Made by a program: the position numbers and the translations under genes
Assembly: GCA_021799475.1 (NCBI GenBank)
Contig: JAJZAJ010000001.1
Coordinates: 248,001 to 312,000 of the forward strand
Direction of reading: 5' to 3'
Length of the DNA stretch: 64,000 bases
From: Microcaldota archaeon
GTDB taxonomy: Archaea > Micrarchaeota > Micrarchaeia > Micrarchaeales > Micrarchaeaceae
The notes under the pieces: model-generated
Told to the model about the DNA's origin: nothing
The model's input: only the letters and a program-made list of their open reading frames with translations
The model's database searches: none
Shown here: positions 25,807-35,294 of the stretch, piece by piece
Layout: each line of letters opens with the position of its first letter
Numbering within the stretch: position 1 is the stretch's first letter

Positions 25807-25862
25807 CCGTTCCCTCGGAAATAATGCAGTTTTTTACTTTCTGTACAATGCAAAGCAGAAAG

Positions 25863-25873
25863 ATATTTAAATA
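25863..25873 (+). promoter_or_regulatory. TATA box of the radical SAM gene
   Basis: ATATTTAAATA lies 36-46 bp before the ATG at 25909, consistent with a short leader. Confidence 0.55.
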
Positions 25874-25908
25874 ACTCAAAAGAGCCTAGTATCATCAGAA
25901 ACGGTGCT

Positions 25909-28029
25909 ATGATGACAGGACAAAGTCATAATTTTGGCGGAGTAAATGAAGAGAAGGGACTGGCAAGTGCCGAGAACGGAACGCTTGCAGATGATGCCTG
26001 CGGCTGCGGCGGAGGAGGCTGCGGTTGTGCGGACTCAGAGCAGGAGTCTGGAGCAAAAGGGGAGTCCGGCTGCGGATGTGGTTCGTGCGGCTGTGACGAA
26101 GAAAAGACAGCCTCTCCAGCACCCCAAACCTCTAATGCTGGTAAGACTATACAAGCTTCTTCAGGCAAACAGGGCAACGCCCAGGCACAGGTTCAAGTTC
26201 AAGTGCAAGTAAAAAAAGAGCTTCCTGAAGAGATAAACAGCAAGAGGCCGGAAACGAAAATGGACGACGTGAATACCAGCGATCCTCTCTACGCTCCGTA
26301 CCACAGGACAATGGAAGATATGGAAAAGATGCCAGTAATAGAGAAAACGATGACTGTCTGCCCGGAATGCAAGCTGATAATAGAGGGCACGATATACAAG
26401 GACGGCGACAACGTAATGATAAGGAAATTCTGCCCGGAGCACAAATGGACAGTCGAAAAGTACTGGGAAGACTATGACATGTATACGAAGATGAAAAGAT
26501 ACAATTATTTCGGCAGGGGCTTCGACAATCCGAACTATCTCGGAGGGGGAGAAAACTGCCCGATGGACTGCGGGATGTGCGAAAGGCACCACACGCACAC
26601 AGGGCTTGCGAACGTGGTAGTGACAAACAGGTGCCATCTTTCATGCTGGTACTGCTTCTTCTATGCGAAAGAGGGAGAGCCGATATATGAACCGAGCGTG
26701 CACGAGCTCGATAAGATATTCAAAAACCTCAGGAGCGCGAAGCCTATAGCGGCAAATGCGCTTCAGATAACCGGAGGAGAGCCGACGATGCATCCCGAAA
26801 TAGTGGAAGTGATAAGGCTCGCGAAGAAGGCGGGCTTCGACCAGATACAGCTCAACACTACTGGCATAAACCTTGGACTGAATCCCGATCTAGCGGTAAA
26901 GATAAAGCAGGCCGGATCCGGAACGCTCTACATGAGCTATGACGGTGTTACCGCAAGAGCAAATCCTAAGAACCACTGGGAAACACCGCTGGCTCTCGAT
27001 GCGTGCAGGAAAGCGAAGATAAATGTAGTATTGGTGCCTACTGTTATCAGGACGATAAACGACCATGAGCTCGGCAGCATAATAAACTTTGCGCTGAACA
27101 ACATGGATGTGGTAAGGGCAGTCAACTTCCAGCCGGTTTCGCTGGTGGGCAGGATGCCATCGAGGCTAAGGGAGAAGCAGAGGATTACGATACCCGGCGC
27201 GATAAAGCTCATAGAGCAGCAGACAAACGGCGTGATAAGGAAGGAGCACTGGTTCTCAGTCCCGTATGTGGGAGGGATAAACAAGTTCATAGAAGCGCTA
27301 TCCGGAGAGCATAAGTACGACCTTTCGATACATTTCGCATGCGGCGCTGGAACCTATCTGTTCCTCGATAAGGACAACAAAGTCATACCTGTAACGGACT
27401 TCGTAGATGCGGCAGGGCTCGTGGAGCTGCTGCAGAAAGGAGTCGATGAGATGCAGGGCAAGGGATCTGTACAGAGAAAGCTTATCGCAGCGAAGACTCT
27501 GCTCAAGATACCGAGCCTGATAGACAAGCAGAAACAGCCGAAATCCGTTAACTTCGAGAAACTGCTCATGTCTATACTGCTGAAGAGGGACTTCGCATCG
27601 ATGGGTGCGCTGCAGATGAAGTCCTTATTCGTCGGAATGATGCACTTCCAGGATGAATATACGTATGACATACACCGCGTGGAGAAATGCGACATACACT
27701 ATGCGCAACCGGACGGGCAGGTGCTGCCGTTCTGCACTTTCAACGTATTTCCTGAGATATACAGGGACAAGATACAGAAGCAGTACAGCATACCGGCAAA
27801 GGACTGGCTGAAGGTGCATCCGGACTGGAACTACAGGGCTGACAAGTACATGAGAAATGTCAAGCTGCTGGAATCCAGCGAACCGTATGTCAGGACCTAC
27901 TGCAAGATGCAGGACTACTTTGCCATGCCGGTCAACGGAGGCAAACCCGTCGCAAACTTCTCCAACGAAATGCAGAAATCACAGGACGTCATACCTGCAG
28001 AACAGCTGCTGGCGCAGATAGCAAAGTAA
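25909..28029 (+). CDS. Radical SAM protein resembling archaeal tetraether lipid synthase (Tes)
   Basis: 706 residues. Order: a Gly/Cys-rich segment (residues 30-62) with eight Cys in CGCGGGGCGC and CGCGSCGC; a Gln/Val linker (VQVQVQVQ); a CPEC...CPEH zinc-like site (151-177); CPMDCGMC (217-224); the radical SAM cluster CHLSCWYC (C242, C246, C249); ITGGEPTMHP; and a C-terminal region with CDIHYAQPDGQVLPFCTFNV. The extra Cys motifs and the C-terminal pattern match the MJ0619/Tes family, which joins the lipid chains of two archaeols to make tetraethers. Membrane-lipid coupling is therefore the likely role. The Gly/Cys N-terminus is not part of the known core. Confidence 0.82.
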   Translation: MMTGQSHNFGGVNEEKGLASAENGTLADDACGCGGGGCGCADSEQESGAKGESGCGCGSCGCDEEKTASPAPQTSNAGKTIQASSGKQGNAQAQVQVQVQVKKELPEEINSKRPETKMDDVNTSDPLYAPYHRTMEDMEKMPVIEKTMTVCPECKLIIEGTIYKDGDNVMIRKFCPEHKWTVEKYWEDYDMYTKMKRYNYFGRGFDNPNYLGGGENCPMDCGMCERHHTHTGLANVVVTNRCHLSCWYCFFYAKEGEPIYEPSVHELDKIFKNLRSAKPIAANALQITGGEPTMHPEIVEVIRLAKKAGFDQIQLNTTGINLGLNPDLAVKIKQAGSGTLYMSYDGVTARANPKNHWETPLALDACRKAKINVVLVPTVIRTINDHELGSIINFALNNMDVVRAVNFQPVSLVGRMPSRLREKQRITIPGAIKLIEQQTNGVIRKEHWFSVPYVGGINKFIEALSGEHKYDLSIHFACGAGTYLFLDKDNKVIPVTDFVDAAGLVELLQKGVDEMQGKGSVQRKLIAAKTLLKIPSLIDKQKQPKSVNFEKLLMSILLKRDFASMGALQMKSLFVGMMHFQDEYTYDIHRVEKCDIHYAQPDGQVLPFCTFNVFPEIYRDKIQKQYSIPAKDWLKVHPDWNYRADKYMRNVKLLESSEPYVRTYCKMQDYFAMPVNGGKPVANFSNEMQKSQDVIPAEQLLAQIAK

Positions 28030-28089
28030 AAATAGACTATATTCATCAAGACATCAATACAAAAGCAATGACGCAGGATATCACAAACC

Positions 28090-28692
28090 GTGGATTCGAT
28101 GGACAGGAGGGATACAAAGGAGGTGGCGCTGAACAAGCAGGTCTTCGGACCGCAAGTCGAAGCTTCCGAGACGCAGGAAGGCGAGATGTCATGGGTAGAG
28201 GAGAGCGGAAAACTCTACAGGATGCCATACAAGATGATAAAGCAGGTAGTATTCTCCGAACTGGACAAAAACGAGCTAAAGGATATCCCTTATAGCGCAA
28301 GGCTGCAGTACAGGCTTCTGCTCATGGAGCCGGTGCTCAAGGCTAAGGTCGCATTCCACAAGCGATTCATAAGGATAATATACAACCCAACCGGAGCGGA
28401 CAACATAAAGCCGAAAATAAGCAGGGAGCAGCTCATAAAGTTTCTTGCCGATGAGGGGGTGCATGTGAGGCAGGATAAGATAGAAGAGAGGGACTACGAC
28501 TACTACAAGGAGTTCTATCAGTATGCATATTTCCCGAAGTCAATAAGGGAGGCTCCTCCGTATGGCTGGACAAAGGAAGAGTGGCAGAAGCAGAAGGAGA
28601 AACTGGCAAAGCAGCAATACAGGAAGGAGCATCCGACTGTGCTGGACAGGATCCGCACGGCGCTCAAGCCAAAGGATCATGCAACTTCCTGA
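28090..28692 (+). CDS. Conserved-looking protein of unknown function next to Tes-like gene
   Basis: 200 residues (GTG at 28090; ATG at 28099 equally plausible with GGAGG nearby). The middle (about 70-125) has a beta-alpha-beta-beta-alpha feel: MEPVLKAKVAFHKRFIRII, then SREQLIKFLADEGVHV, reminiscent of ferredoxin-like HMA domains but without the metal CxxC. The C-terminal third is rich in Tyr, Lys and Glu (EERDYDYYKEFYQYAYFPKS). No membrane helix. It starts 60 bp after the radical SAM gene on the same strand and is probably cotranscribed; a role as its partner is inference. Confidence 0.65.
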   Translation: MDSMDRRDTKEVALNKQVFGPQVEASETQEGEMSWVEESGKLYRMPYKMIKQVVFSELDKNELKDIPYSARLQYRLLLMEPVLKAKVAFHKRFIRIIYNPTGADNIKPKISREQLIKFLADEGVHVRQDKIEERDYDYYKEFYQYAYFPKSIREAPPYGWTKEEWQKQKEKLAKQQYRKEHPTVLDRIRTALKPKDHATS

Positions 28693-28836
28693 TTCTTGAT
28701 AAGACGCGTGCAATGCACCTTACAAAACAGAAACGTATTTAAATATCATTTGCCTTTTTACCTTACTTAACTTAAATCGACGCATCTTGATTTGGAAATA
28801 AAAGAAAATAAAGATTGTTTATAATTAAACCGTGAT

Positions 28837-31212
28837 ATGATGAGAATGAGAAATTCGATAATACTCGCAGCATTCCTGCTTATAGGAGCGATGCTGCCAA
28901 TGAGCTTTGGGTCTTTTGTTGCTTCTCCGAATCCTTACACTTTGACAAACACAGTAATAGATGCAGGACAGATATCTGTAGCGAATTCCCTTGTATCCGG
29001 TGGAATTTTGGGAGGTAATTCTGGTCAGTGGACATGGGTAAGCACTAACCAGAGCAACAACGTGGTTGGCAACACCGTTATTACATACAATACTATCGAC
29101 GGCATGGCCTTTTCGCCAAACGGTGCATTATTGTACGTTGCGGAGAAAGCCCCTATAAGCAGCGCACCAGGTTTCCTCCAGATACTAAATACGACCACTG
29201 ACAAAGTAGTAAATACGATCAGACTCGGTGCAGGAGTAAGCGCTTCAAGTATAGTTATCAATTCTTCAGGCACACAGGCGTATTTGGGTGTAAGTTCCTC
29301 GAACATACTTGTTATAAATACAGCTACAAACACGGTTGTAAATACAATCACAACAGCAACACCAGGTCCTTACAACATGGCATTCAACCCAAACGGGCAG
29401 TTCATATATGCGATTTCCTCAGACGGTGACTTCTTCCAGACCGTAAATACAATATCTAACACGGTATCAAACACAATAAACTTTGCTACAGGCATGTCTC
29501 CTTCCGGCCTCGCGGTTAACCCTTCTGGAACCAAAGCATATGTACTGGTGCAGTCTCCCGGAGCAATGGATACAATAAGCACAGCGGCAAACGCTGTGGT
29601 AAATACGATAGTTGTCGCACCTGGCAGCGGAGGAATTACGGATGCAATAGCTGTTTCACCATCGGGAAATTTTGCATATGTGTCATCTCATGAAACAGGT
29701 GGAGGAGGCCAACAGCACTTAAATATAATAGACCTTTCGACTAACGACATAGTGCATGTTATAGACTTACCAACAAATGCCACGTCTCTCGCACTCAATC
29801 CATCTGGAAGCCTCTTATATGCTGCTCTTTCATATTCTGCTACAAACACCAAAAACGTCATAGTGATAAGCACCGTTACAAACAGCATAATCGGTTCATT
29901 CAACACTTCCACTTCGAATCCGGATCTGATTGCGGTAAGCCCCCGTGGCTCTAAAGCATATGTAGGATACTACAATACTCGGAACGTAAGCTCCATCGTA
30001 AATCTCTCAAGCACCAATGTGCAGCCGCTGCTAGGTTCGCAGTCGCTCGGGCTCGTAATAGACGCGGTAAATAACAACACCCTTACATTCACATTCAACG
30101 GAGTCCAATACAACGAAAACACCGCCTCGCATACAATAGCCGGCACATGGTCATTGTATGGATTTGCTGAAGACAACAGCACAAACCTGTATGGCTTTGG
30201 CAGCAGCACCGCACTTTCAGTCAACAGCCTGAAAGTGTTCCCTGCGCTTGGTGATTCGGTCTCGCCAACTTCAGCATCGCTTACAAATGGCCAGAGCCTA
30301 ACCTTGACAGGCACGGTTACGGGAGGAACAGGAACGGCCAACTATACCTACCAGTGGTATGAGTCGATAGATGGATCCGCATACTCCGCATACACCGGAG
30401 GAACGTCAAACACCCTCTCATTCGGCTCGCTGCCAGTTGGACATACTTATTCATTCAAGCTGCAGGCTACTGATACCGGCACAACCACTCATATGATAAC
30501 CAATTCAAGCGTCTCAACTGTAACAGTATCAAGCGGAGGAGGCGGCGGAGGAGGCAGCACAACAACCACATCAACGTCAACGGTGGCGCAGACTAGTACT
30601 TCCACCGCAACCACTACTACTACCTCGACAGTTCCATCTACAACGACTACTGTACCTCCTGCTATAAGCAATTCTACCGGAACGGCCAACCTAACGGTGT
30701 CATCGTCATCAAGCGGAACTGTTAATTACGTCCCTGGCAATTCGTCGATCGTTATATCCACGAATTCCAATACTCCTGTAGAAACCACATTCACTATCTC
30801 AAATGCGACTTCGGTTACTCCACCAGCACCTAGCCAATACACAAAAATAATCGCGCTCAACCTGAGCTCGAGCAACCCGAATACGACCATGGAAGTGGTG
30901 ATGAGCTATCCGTGCTCTGACACCAGCTCCAACATTCATCTATTCAAGCTTGTTTCGGGGACATGGACGCAGGCTGCATCAACCGTTAATTCCACATCAT
31001 GCACATCATCAGCTTCTGTGCCGAGCGGAACTGTCGCACTGATGTATTATGCTCCAGCCGCAACAACCACTGCCGTACCAGCAACGACCACGGTCCCTCA
31101 ATCACAAGGAAGCTCTGTGCTCTACGGCGCTGCTGCCGTCATCATCATAATAATAGTGGCTGCTGCATACGCTCTGACGAGACGCAAGAAACAGTTCCCT
31201 TACAAGCGGTAA
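28837..31212 (+). CDS. Large surface protein: YVTN beta-propeller, Ig-like domain, C-terminal membrane anchor
   Basis: 791 residues. A Sec-type signal (IILAAFLLIGAMLPMSFG) is followed by about seven YVTN-type blades (~60-400) with recurring 'NTATNTVVNTI', 'I.VSPSG..AYV' and 'LALNPSGSLLY' patterns. Next come an Ig-like module (SLTLTGTVTGGT, YTYQWYESIDGS, VSTVTV), a Gly-then-Thr/Ser-rich linker, a second beta domain with CSDTSSNIHLFKLVSG and two likely disulfide cysteines, another Thr-rich stretch, a C-terminal helix (AAAVIIIIIVAAAYAL) and a basic RRKK stop-transfer. Probably a glycosylated S-layer or adhesin-type protein. Two TATA-like elements lie upstream (about 28735-28746 and 28816-28828). 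Confidence 0.8.
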   Translation: MMRMRNSIILAAFLLIGAMLPMSFGSFVASPNPYTLTNTVIDAGQISVANSLVSGGILGGNSGQWTWVSTNQSNNVVGNTVITYNTIDGMAFSPNGALLYVAEKAPISSAPGFLQILNTTTDKVVNTIRLGAGVSASSIVINSSGTQAYLGVSSSNILVINTATNTVVNTITTATPGPYNMAFNPNGQFIYAISSDGDFFQTVNTISNTVSNTINFATGMSPSGLAVNPSGTKAYVLVQSPGAMDTISTAANAVVNTIVVAPGSGGITDAIAVSPSGNFAYVSSHETGGGGQQHLNIIDLSTNDIVHVIDLPTNATSLALNPSGSLLYAALSYSATNTKNVIVISTVTNSIIGSFNTSTSNPDLIAVSPRGSKAYVGYYNTRNVSSIVNLSSTNVQPLLGSQSLGLVIDAVNNNTLTFTFNGVQYNENTASHTIAGTWSLYGFAEDNSTNLYGFGSSTALSVNSLKVFPALGDSVSPTSASLTNGQSLTLTGTVTGGTGTANYTYQWYESIDGSAYSAYTGGTSNTLSFGSLPVGHTYSFKLQATDTGTTTHMITNSSVSTVTVSSGGGGGGGSTTTTSTSTVAQTSTSTATTTTTSTVPSTTTTVPPAISNSTGTANLTVSSSSSGTVNYVPGNSSIVISTNSNTPVETTFTISNATSVTPPAPSQYTKIIALNLSSSNPNTTMEVVMSYPCSDTSSNIHLFKLVSGTWTQAASTVNSTSCTSSASVPSGTVALMYYAPAATTTAVPATTTVPQSQGSSVLYGAAAVIIIIIVAAAYALTRRKKQFPYKR

Positions 31213-31269
31213 CTAAAGCAGTAACTTACAAGCAATAGGAGCGAAGAGGACGACGGGTTAAACCGGCTA

Positions 31270-31293
31270 TAGTGTAATAGTGTAACAGTGTAA
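31270..31293 (+). repeat. Three tandem copies of an 8-bp unit (TAGTGTAA)
   Basis: Lies in the convergent gap between the surface protein and pheT; the third unit differs at one base (CAGTGTAA). No function apparent. Confidence 0.75.
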
Positions 31294-31349
31294 CCAGCGA
31301 GCGGGAAATCCCTGCACCTTCTACGGTTTATTTTACGGGTGTGAGGATA

Positions 31350-32999
31350 TCACGTAAGATCAATCCCGGAGAGAATGATCTCAATTGCAATAGTCGGTTC
31401 GTCTATCCCAATGCGCCGAAGCACATCCGGATGTATCTCGCCGAAATGACCTATCTGCCTGCTGCCTATCCTGACCGCAGCGCACCTGCCGTCTATGAAG
31501 CTCGGATGGTCTTTGGCATCAATCTCGAAGTCTGCGCCAAGCATACCATTCAACGCCTGGAAATAGGCTTTCATAGCGTTGAAATTGCTCTTCGCTCCAG
31601 TCTCAACTGCCGCAAGGTGGTACTCTTCAAAGACTGCATTGTCGCGCATATTGAATGCCATGTCTATCTCGAAGAGCTTCTGCGGCATTTTCTCCATTTT
31701 CGACAGAGATATGTTCTTCAGAAGGGACGGAATCAGCCATGTCCTCATCATGGAAACTGAAGAGGAAACCGCGTTCTTTATCTTTATGTATTCAGGAGCA
31801 GCGGGCACGCGCATGTCAACGAAGTTCGCCTTTTCGTTTGTTAGGAACGAATTCAGCATCTCAATAAAGCCAAGTCCTGACATGATCCGTGCAACTTTTC
31901 TGTTTGCGACCGTCTGTGCTTCGAGAGCTCCCTGCCGTATGCTCGGCACAGCTATCGGCTGAATATAATCATATCCATAAGCTATCGCAATATCCTCTAT
32001 CAGGTCCTGGTCGTTGAGCACGTCTGCCCTATAGACAGGCACTTTAACCCGTATATTCTTGCCGACTAGCGCACCGTCATAACCTATCTTGTTCACCAGC
32101 GAGATGACATTTTTATAACCTATGAGCACGCCTATCTCGGATTCTGCCTGCAATACGGGTATCTCGATTTCTGCACTTTCCATCTTTGGAGCTATTTCGC
32201 TTCCGGAGCCGTATTCTATGCTGACCGGCAGCACATCAAAACCGAGATCTATGAACATGGCAGCCAATATATCTGCGCTCTTCTCTATCACATATTTCGA
32301 TGTGCCCGTAATGTCTATGAACAGGTTTTTTGTACCGACTCCGACCTTTGTCCTATCCGAGTTCAACACCGGTATAAGGGCTATCGTCCCGGCATCATCT
32401 TTGAGCGTTACATACCTGTCTTTCAATTCCCTATGCGTTATATGCCCATATGCGATACCCTTCTCATGCTCCCTGACAACCGTACTGAACTTCATGGATT
32501 TATTGCTGTTCAACGGCGTAAATTCCTCATCCCCAGAAATGCCATAATGCAGGCGCCCCTCTACCTTATCGAAATCGTGGATGCCTATGGCTATCTTCTC
32601 CCTTTTCCTCCCATATGTCTCACAGAGCTTTTCCGTAAAGTTTATCGCATCAACCAGCGACTCTTTGCTGAATTTCACGTTCTTAACCACGAGCCCTGAG
32701 ATGAACGGTCTAACTTTCTTTACCATGTCATCAACGGATATGCTCGCTGCCGCCTGCTGGGAGCTGAGCCTGTATGCATACTTGCTGCTCCTGTGCATGA
32801 AATGCTTGAGCGCCCTTGCATAGCCCACCGTGCCGAGCATATCCGGTCTGTTCGCTGGAAACTCGATGCTAATCTCTCTCTCATTCATAGATTCAAGGCT
32901 TAGCCCCATCTTTCCTGTCTGGTCCCTTAGGGCATTGTCGTCAAGAGTGTAACCAAGGATATCAAAAAGGAACTTCTTATCAAAAGTAGTAACCGGCAT
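31350..32999 (-). CDS. pheT: Phenylalanyl-tRNA synthetase beta subunit
   Basis: 549 residues, the short archaeal/eukaryotic form. Visible: B1-type N-terminus (FDILGYTLDDNALRDQTGKM), EISIEFPANRPDMLGTVGYA, a B3/B4 editing region, the B5 domain (KVPVYRADVLNDQDLIEDIA) and the class II-like C-terminal fold (SSSVSMMRTWLIPSLLKNIS, FGEIHPDVL). The beta subunit binds tRNA-Phe and edits Tyr-tRNA-Phe within the (alpha-beta)2 enzyme. It begins 8 bp after pheS. Confidence 0.95.
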   Translation of the reverse strand: MPVTTFDKKFLFDILGYTLDDNALRDQTGKMGLSLESMNEREISIEFPANRPDMLGTVGYARALKHFMHRSSKYAYRLSSQQAAASISVDDMVKKVRPFISGLVVKNVKFSKESLVDAINFTEKLCETYGRKREKIAIGIHDFDKVEGRLHYGISGDEEFTPLNSNKSMKFSTVVREHEKGIAYGHITHRELKDRYVTLKDDAGTIALIPVLNSDRTKVGVGTKNLFIDITGTSKYVIEKSADILAAMFIDLGFDVLPVSIEYGSGSEIAPKMESAEIEIPVLQAESEIGVLIGYKNVISLVNKIGYDGALVGKNIRVKVPVYRADVLNDQDLIEDIAIAYGYDYIQPIAVPSIRQGALEAQTVANRKVARIMSGLGFIEMLNSFLTNEKANFVDMRVPAAPEYIKIKNAVSSSVSMMRTWLIPSLLKNISLSKMEKMPQKLFEIDMAFNMRDNAVFEEYHLAAVETGAKSNFNAMKAYFQALNGMLGADFEIDAKDHPSFIDGRCAAVRIGSRQIGHFGEIHPDVLRRIGIDEPTIAIEIILSGIDLT

Positions 33000-33007
33000 C
33001 CATTCAC

Positions 33008-34486
33008 CTATAACTGTTTCCTCCTTACCCAGCCGATTCCGTTATTGTATAGCTGAGTTATGCTTTCCAAATCCTTATCCTTGAACAGGAGTATCCTTTC
33101 TATGCCAGGGCCCCATGCAAGCACACCCAATTTTTTCCTCGAGATGCCGACTATCTCTCTCCTTATCATGCCGGCGCCGCCCATCTCCATCCATTCCCCG
33201 TCCCTAAAGCTCTGTATCTCTACTCCTGGCTCAACGAACGGAAAGTATGACGGGAGGAATCTTACTTTGATTCCGACAGTGCTGTATATCTTGAGCAATG
33301 TATCGAACAGGTTTGACAGGGTAAGCTTCTCGCCTATGATCAGCCCGTCCATCTGGTAGAAATCGGCAAGGTGCTTGTAGTCAACATTCTCATTCCTGAA
33401 GTTTCTGCCTATTGTAAACAGCTTTATCGGAAGCTCATACTCTTCGGGATGCTCCCGCAAGCCCTTCACTATGTTGAATATCTGCATGGACGATATCGCA
33501 GTCGTATGCGGCCTTAGTATGGCCTGCTTTGCAATATCCTCCGACCATTTCTCGTGGTACGCTTTTTCGTGCTCCCTCTTTACTCTCTGCATCTCTGCAG
33601 CATCAATCTCAATGCTCTTTGGATTTGAAAGGTAGAATGTATCCATCATTGTCCTTGCCGGATGGTCCTGCTGGACAAAGAGTGCGTCGAATGCCCAGAA
33701 CGCCGGACCTATTATCGGACCTGATACCTCCGTGAATCCAAGGCTTACATAAGTATCCTTGAGTCTGTCTATAAGGTCGCGGAGAGGGTGAGTTCTTCCA
33801 ACATCTGCAGCATCTACCTGAGCATCAATATTGTATGGCCTAAAACCTGTGTCCTTCCACGATCCTGAGGCTATTATCTCCTTCGAAATTTCTCCTATGC
33901 CTGTATCTGCCTTCTGCGTAGAGATCATCTCAGCGCCTTTCTGGGCAATCGAAACCGAAGATATCATGCTCCTTTCTTTTATCTCGACCAGCCCTCTTTT
34001 TGCCAGAGCCTCTACTACTGCTCTCTTAGAGGAAAATGCTTTCGCCGCTGCCTCAGGTCCGCGGGAAAGTTCTTGCAGCACTTCACGCATCTCGTAAGAT
34101 CCGGACTTGACGGCAGCCTCGCCTGCGGCCGTCAGCTGTGCAAATCCTCCAACAATCACAATCCATCCGTTCTTCTTCGCCCAGTTTAGCCCTATAGCAT
34201 CCTTTATATCGTAAATCTTTACTTTTCCTTTTGCTTTTCCTATGCTTTCAACTACCTTTTCCTCAGGGAACGCCTCGAGATAAGACCTACCCTCCTCGGA
34301 AAGCGACGCCTGCACAGTGCTTTCCTTTTCTATCCTGATGGCGCCCGCCTTCAAAAGGTTCTCCAATGCCCAGACTATTGGCTCATTGCGCAGTTTTGTA
34401 AAGGCGGCAAGCTGCTCCATCGACAGGCTTTTTCTGTCTTTCAATGCCGAGAGTACCCTGAATTCATAATCGTGCAAAAAGAACAC
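33008..34486 (-). CDS. pheS: Phenylalanyl-tRNA synthetase alpha subunit
   Basis: 492 residues. An N-terminal winged-helix region (~1-75, EFRVLSALKDRKSLSMEQL) is typical of archaeal/eukaryotic PheS. The class II catalytic core has HPLRDLIDRLKDTYVSLGF, motif 2-like LFTIGRNFRNENVDYKHLAD and motif 3-like LGVLAWGPGIERILL. It is the catalytic subunit that activates phenylalanine. Its ATG directly abuts the stop of the upstream membrane protein gene, so the three genes probably form one transcript with pheT. Confidence 0.95.
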   Translation of the reverse strand: MFFLHDYEFRVLSALKDRKSLSMEQLAAFTKLRNEPIVWALENLLKAGAIRIEKESTVQASLSEEGRSYLEAFPEEKVVESIGKAKGKVKIYDIKDAIGLNWAKKNGWIVIVGGFAQLTAAGEAAVKSGSYEMREVLQELSRGPEAAAKAFSSKRAVVEALAKRGLVEIKERSMISSVSIAQKGAEMISTQKADTGIGEISKEIIASGSWKDTGFRPYNIDAQVDAADVGRTHPLRDLIDRLKDTYVSLGFTEVSGPIIGPAFWAFDALFVQQDHPARTMMDTFYLSNPKSIEIDAAEMQRVKREHEKAYHEKWSEDIAKQAILRPHTTAISSMQIFNIVKGLREHPEEYELPIKLFTIGRNFRNENVDYKHLADFYQMDGLIIGEKLTLSNLFDTLLKIYSTVGIKVRFLPSYFPFVEPGVEIQSFRDGEWMEMGGAGMIRREIVGISRKKLGVLAWGPGIERILLFKDKDLESITQLYNNGIGWVRRKQL

Positions 34487-35257
34487 CTACCACTTTGCCT
34501 TATAATAAGTGTACATGATGAAAGCGGCGATGAGCGCGATGATGATTATGTACAAAAATACGCCGAGCGTCTGGTATACTTGGCTGAAGAACCCGAAAAC
34601 CTCATCCTGGAGGCTTTGCTGCAGCGTGAATTGAAGGTTGAAATGTGAAAGCGTTTCTCCCCTATCCCACGTAAGCTGTGTAGAATTCTGGTAATCGCTG
34701 CTAGCTCCGACGACCGGCAGGTCAGGAAGCGGGCTGATTCCCGAAAGGACTTTTGAGCCCTGCGGAAGGATTATGGTAAGGCTCGCATTGGGATAAAGCA
34801 CTTCTCCGTTTACCGCGTGCTCAAAGTTAAGCACGTTATCATTGAAAACGTAATGGAAAACCCTTGGGCTTGTCTCATTCACCATGGTTGCGTTGTTCAC
34901 CTCGTAAGTCATTATTATGTATGCTGTATGGAATCCGGTAAGGTTGATGATAGGACCGGGAAGCAGGTTGAATTCAGACACTCCTGTAGTGGGATTTACA
35001 ATATGCTGCGTAAGCATCGGACCTATGAGATTCTGCCACTGGCTTAGCGTGAAGTTAAGCGATATTCTCGCATTGCTGTACTGCTGTATCGACGAATTGC
35101 TGCTTACCAGCACAGTAAGCACCTCCTTAACCTGTGCTGCGCCAGTGGAATTGAGCATTACCGTGGTATTGAGGTGTGTCACGTTGTACGAAGCGTACGA
35201 AAGCTGCGAAAGCGACAGGACCAACGGCAACAGCAACAGGAGCAAATAGCCTTTCAT
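34487..35257 (-). CDS. Secreted, C-terminally membrane-anchored protein of unknown function
   Basis: 256 residues. Signal peptide (MKGYLLLLLLPLVLSLSQLS), a beta-rich ectodomain with many N-x-S/T sequons, and a C-terminal membrane helix (FLYIIIIALIAAFIMYTYY) followed by KAKW. I do not recognise a domain; alternating hydrophobic strands and an ILPQGSKVLSGISP phrase recall archaeal DUF-type beta-sandwich membrane proteins. It abuts pheS without a gap, but a functional link is not expected. A TATA-like CTATTTATTC lies ~30 bp upstream. Confidence 0.65.
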   Translation of the reverse strand: MKGYLLLLLLPLVLSLSQLSYASYNVTHLNTTVMLNSTGAAQVKEVLTVLVSSNSSIQQYSNARISLNFTLSQWQNLIGPMLTQHIVNPTTGVSEFNLLPGPIINLTGFHTAYIIMTYEVNNATMVNETSPRVFHYVFNDNVLNFEHAVNGEVLYPNASLTIILPQGSKVLSGISPLPDLPVVGASSDYQNSTQLTWDRGETLSHFNLQFTLQQSLQDEVFGFFSQVYQTLGVFLYIIIIALIAAFIMYTYYKAKW

Positions 35258-35294
35258 ATGACCGGTTTTATTGCTGTGACTATGAATAAATAGC

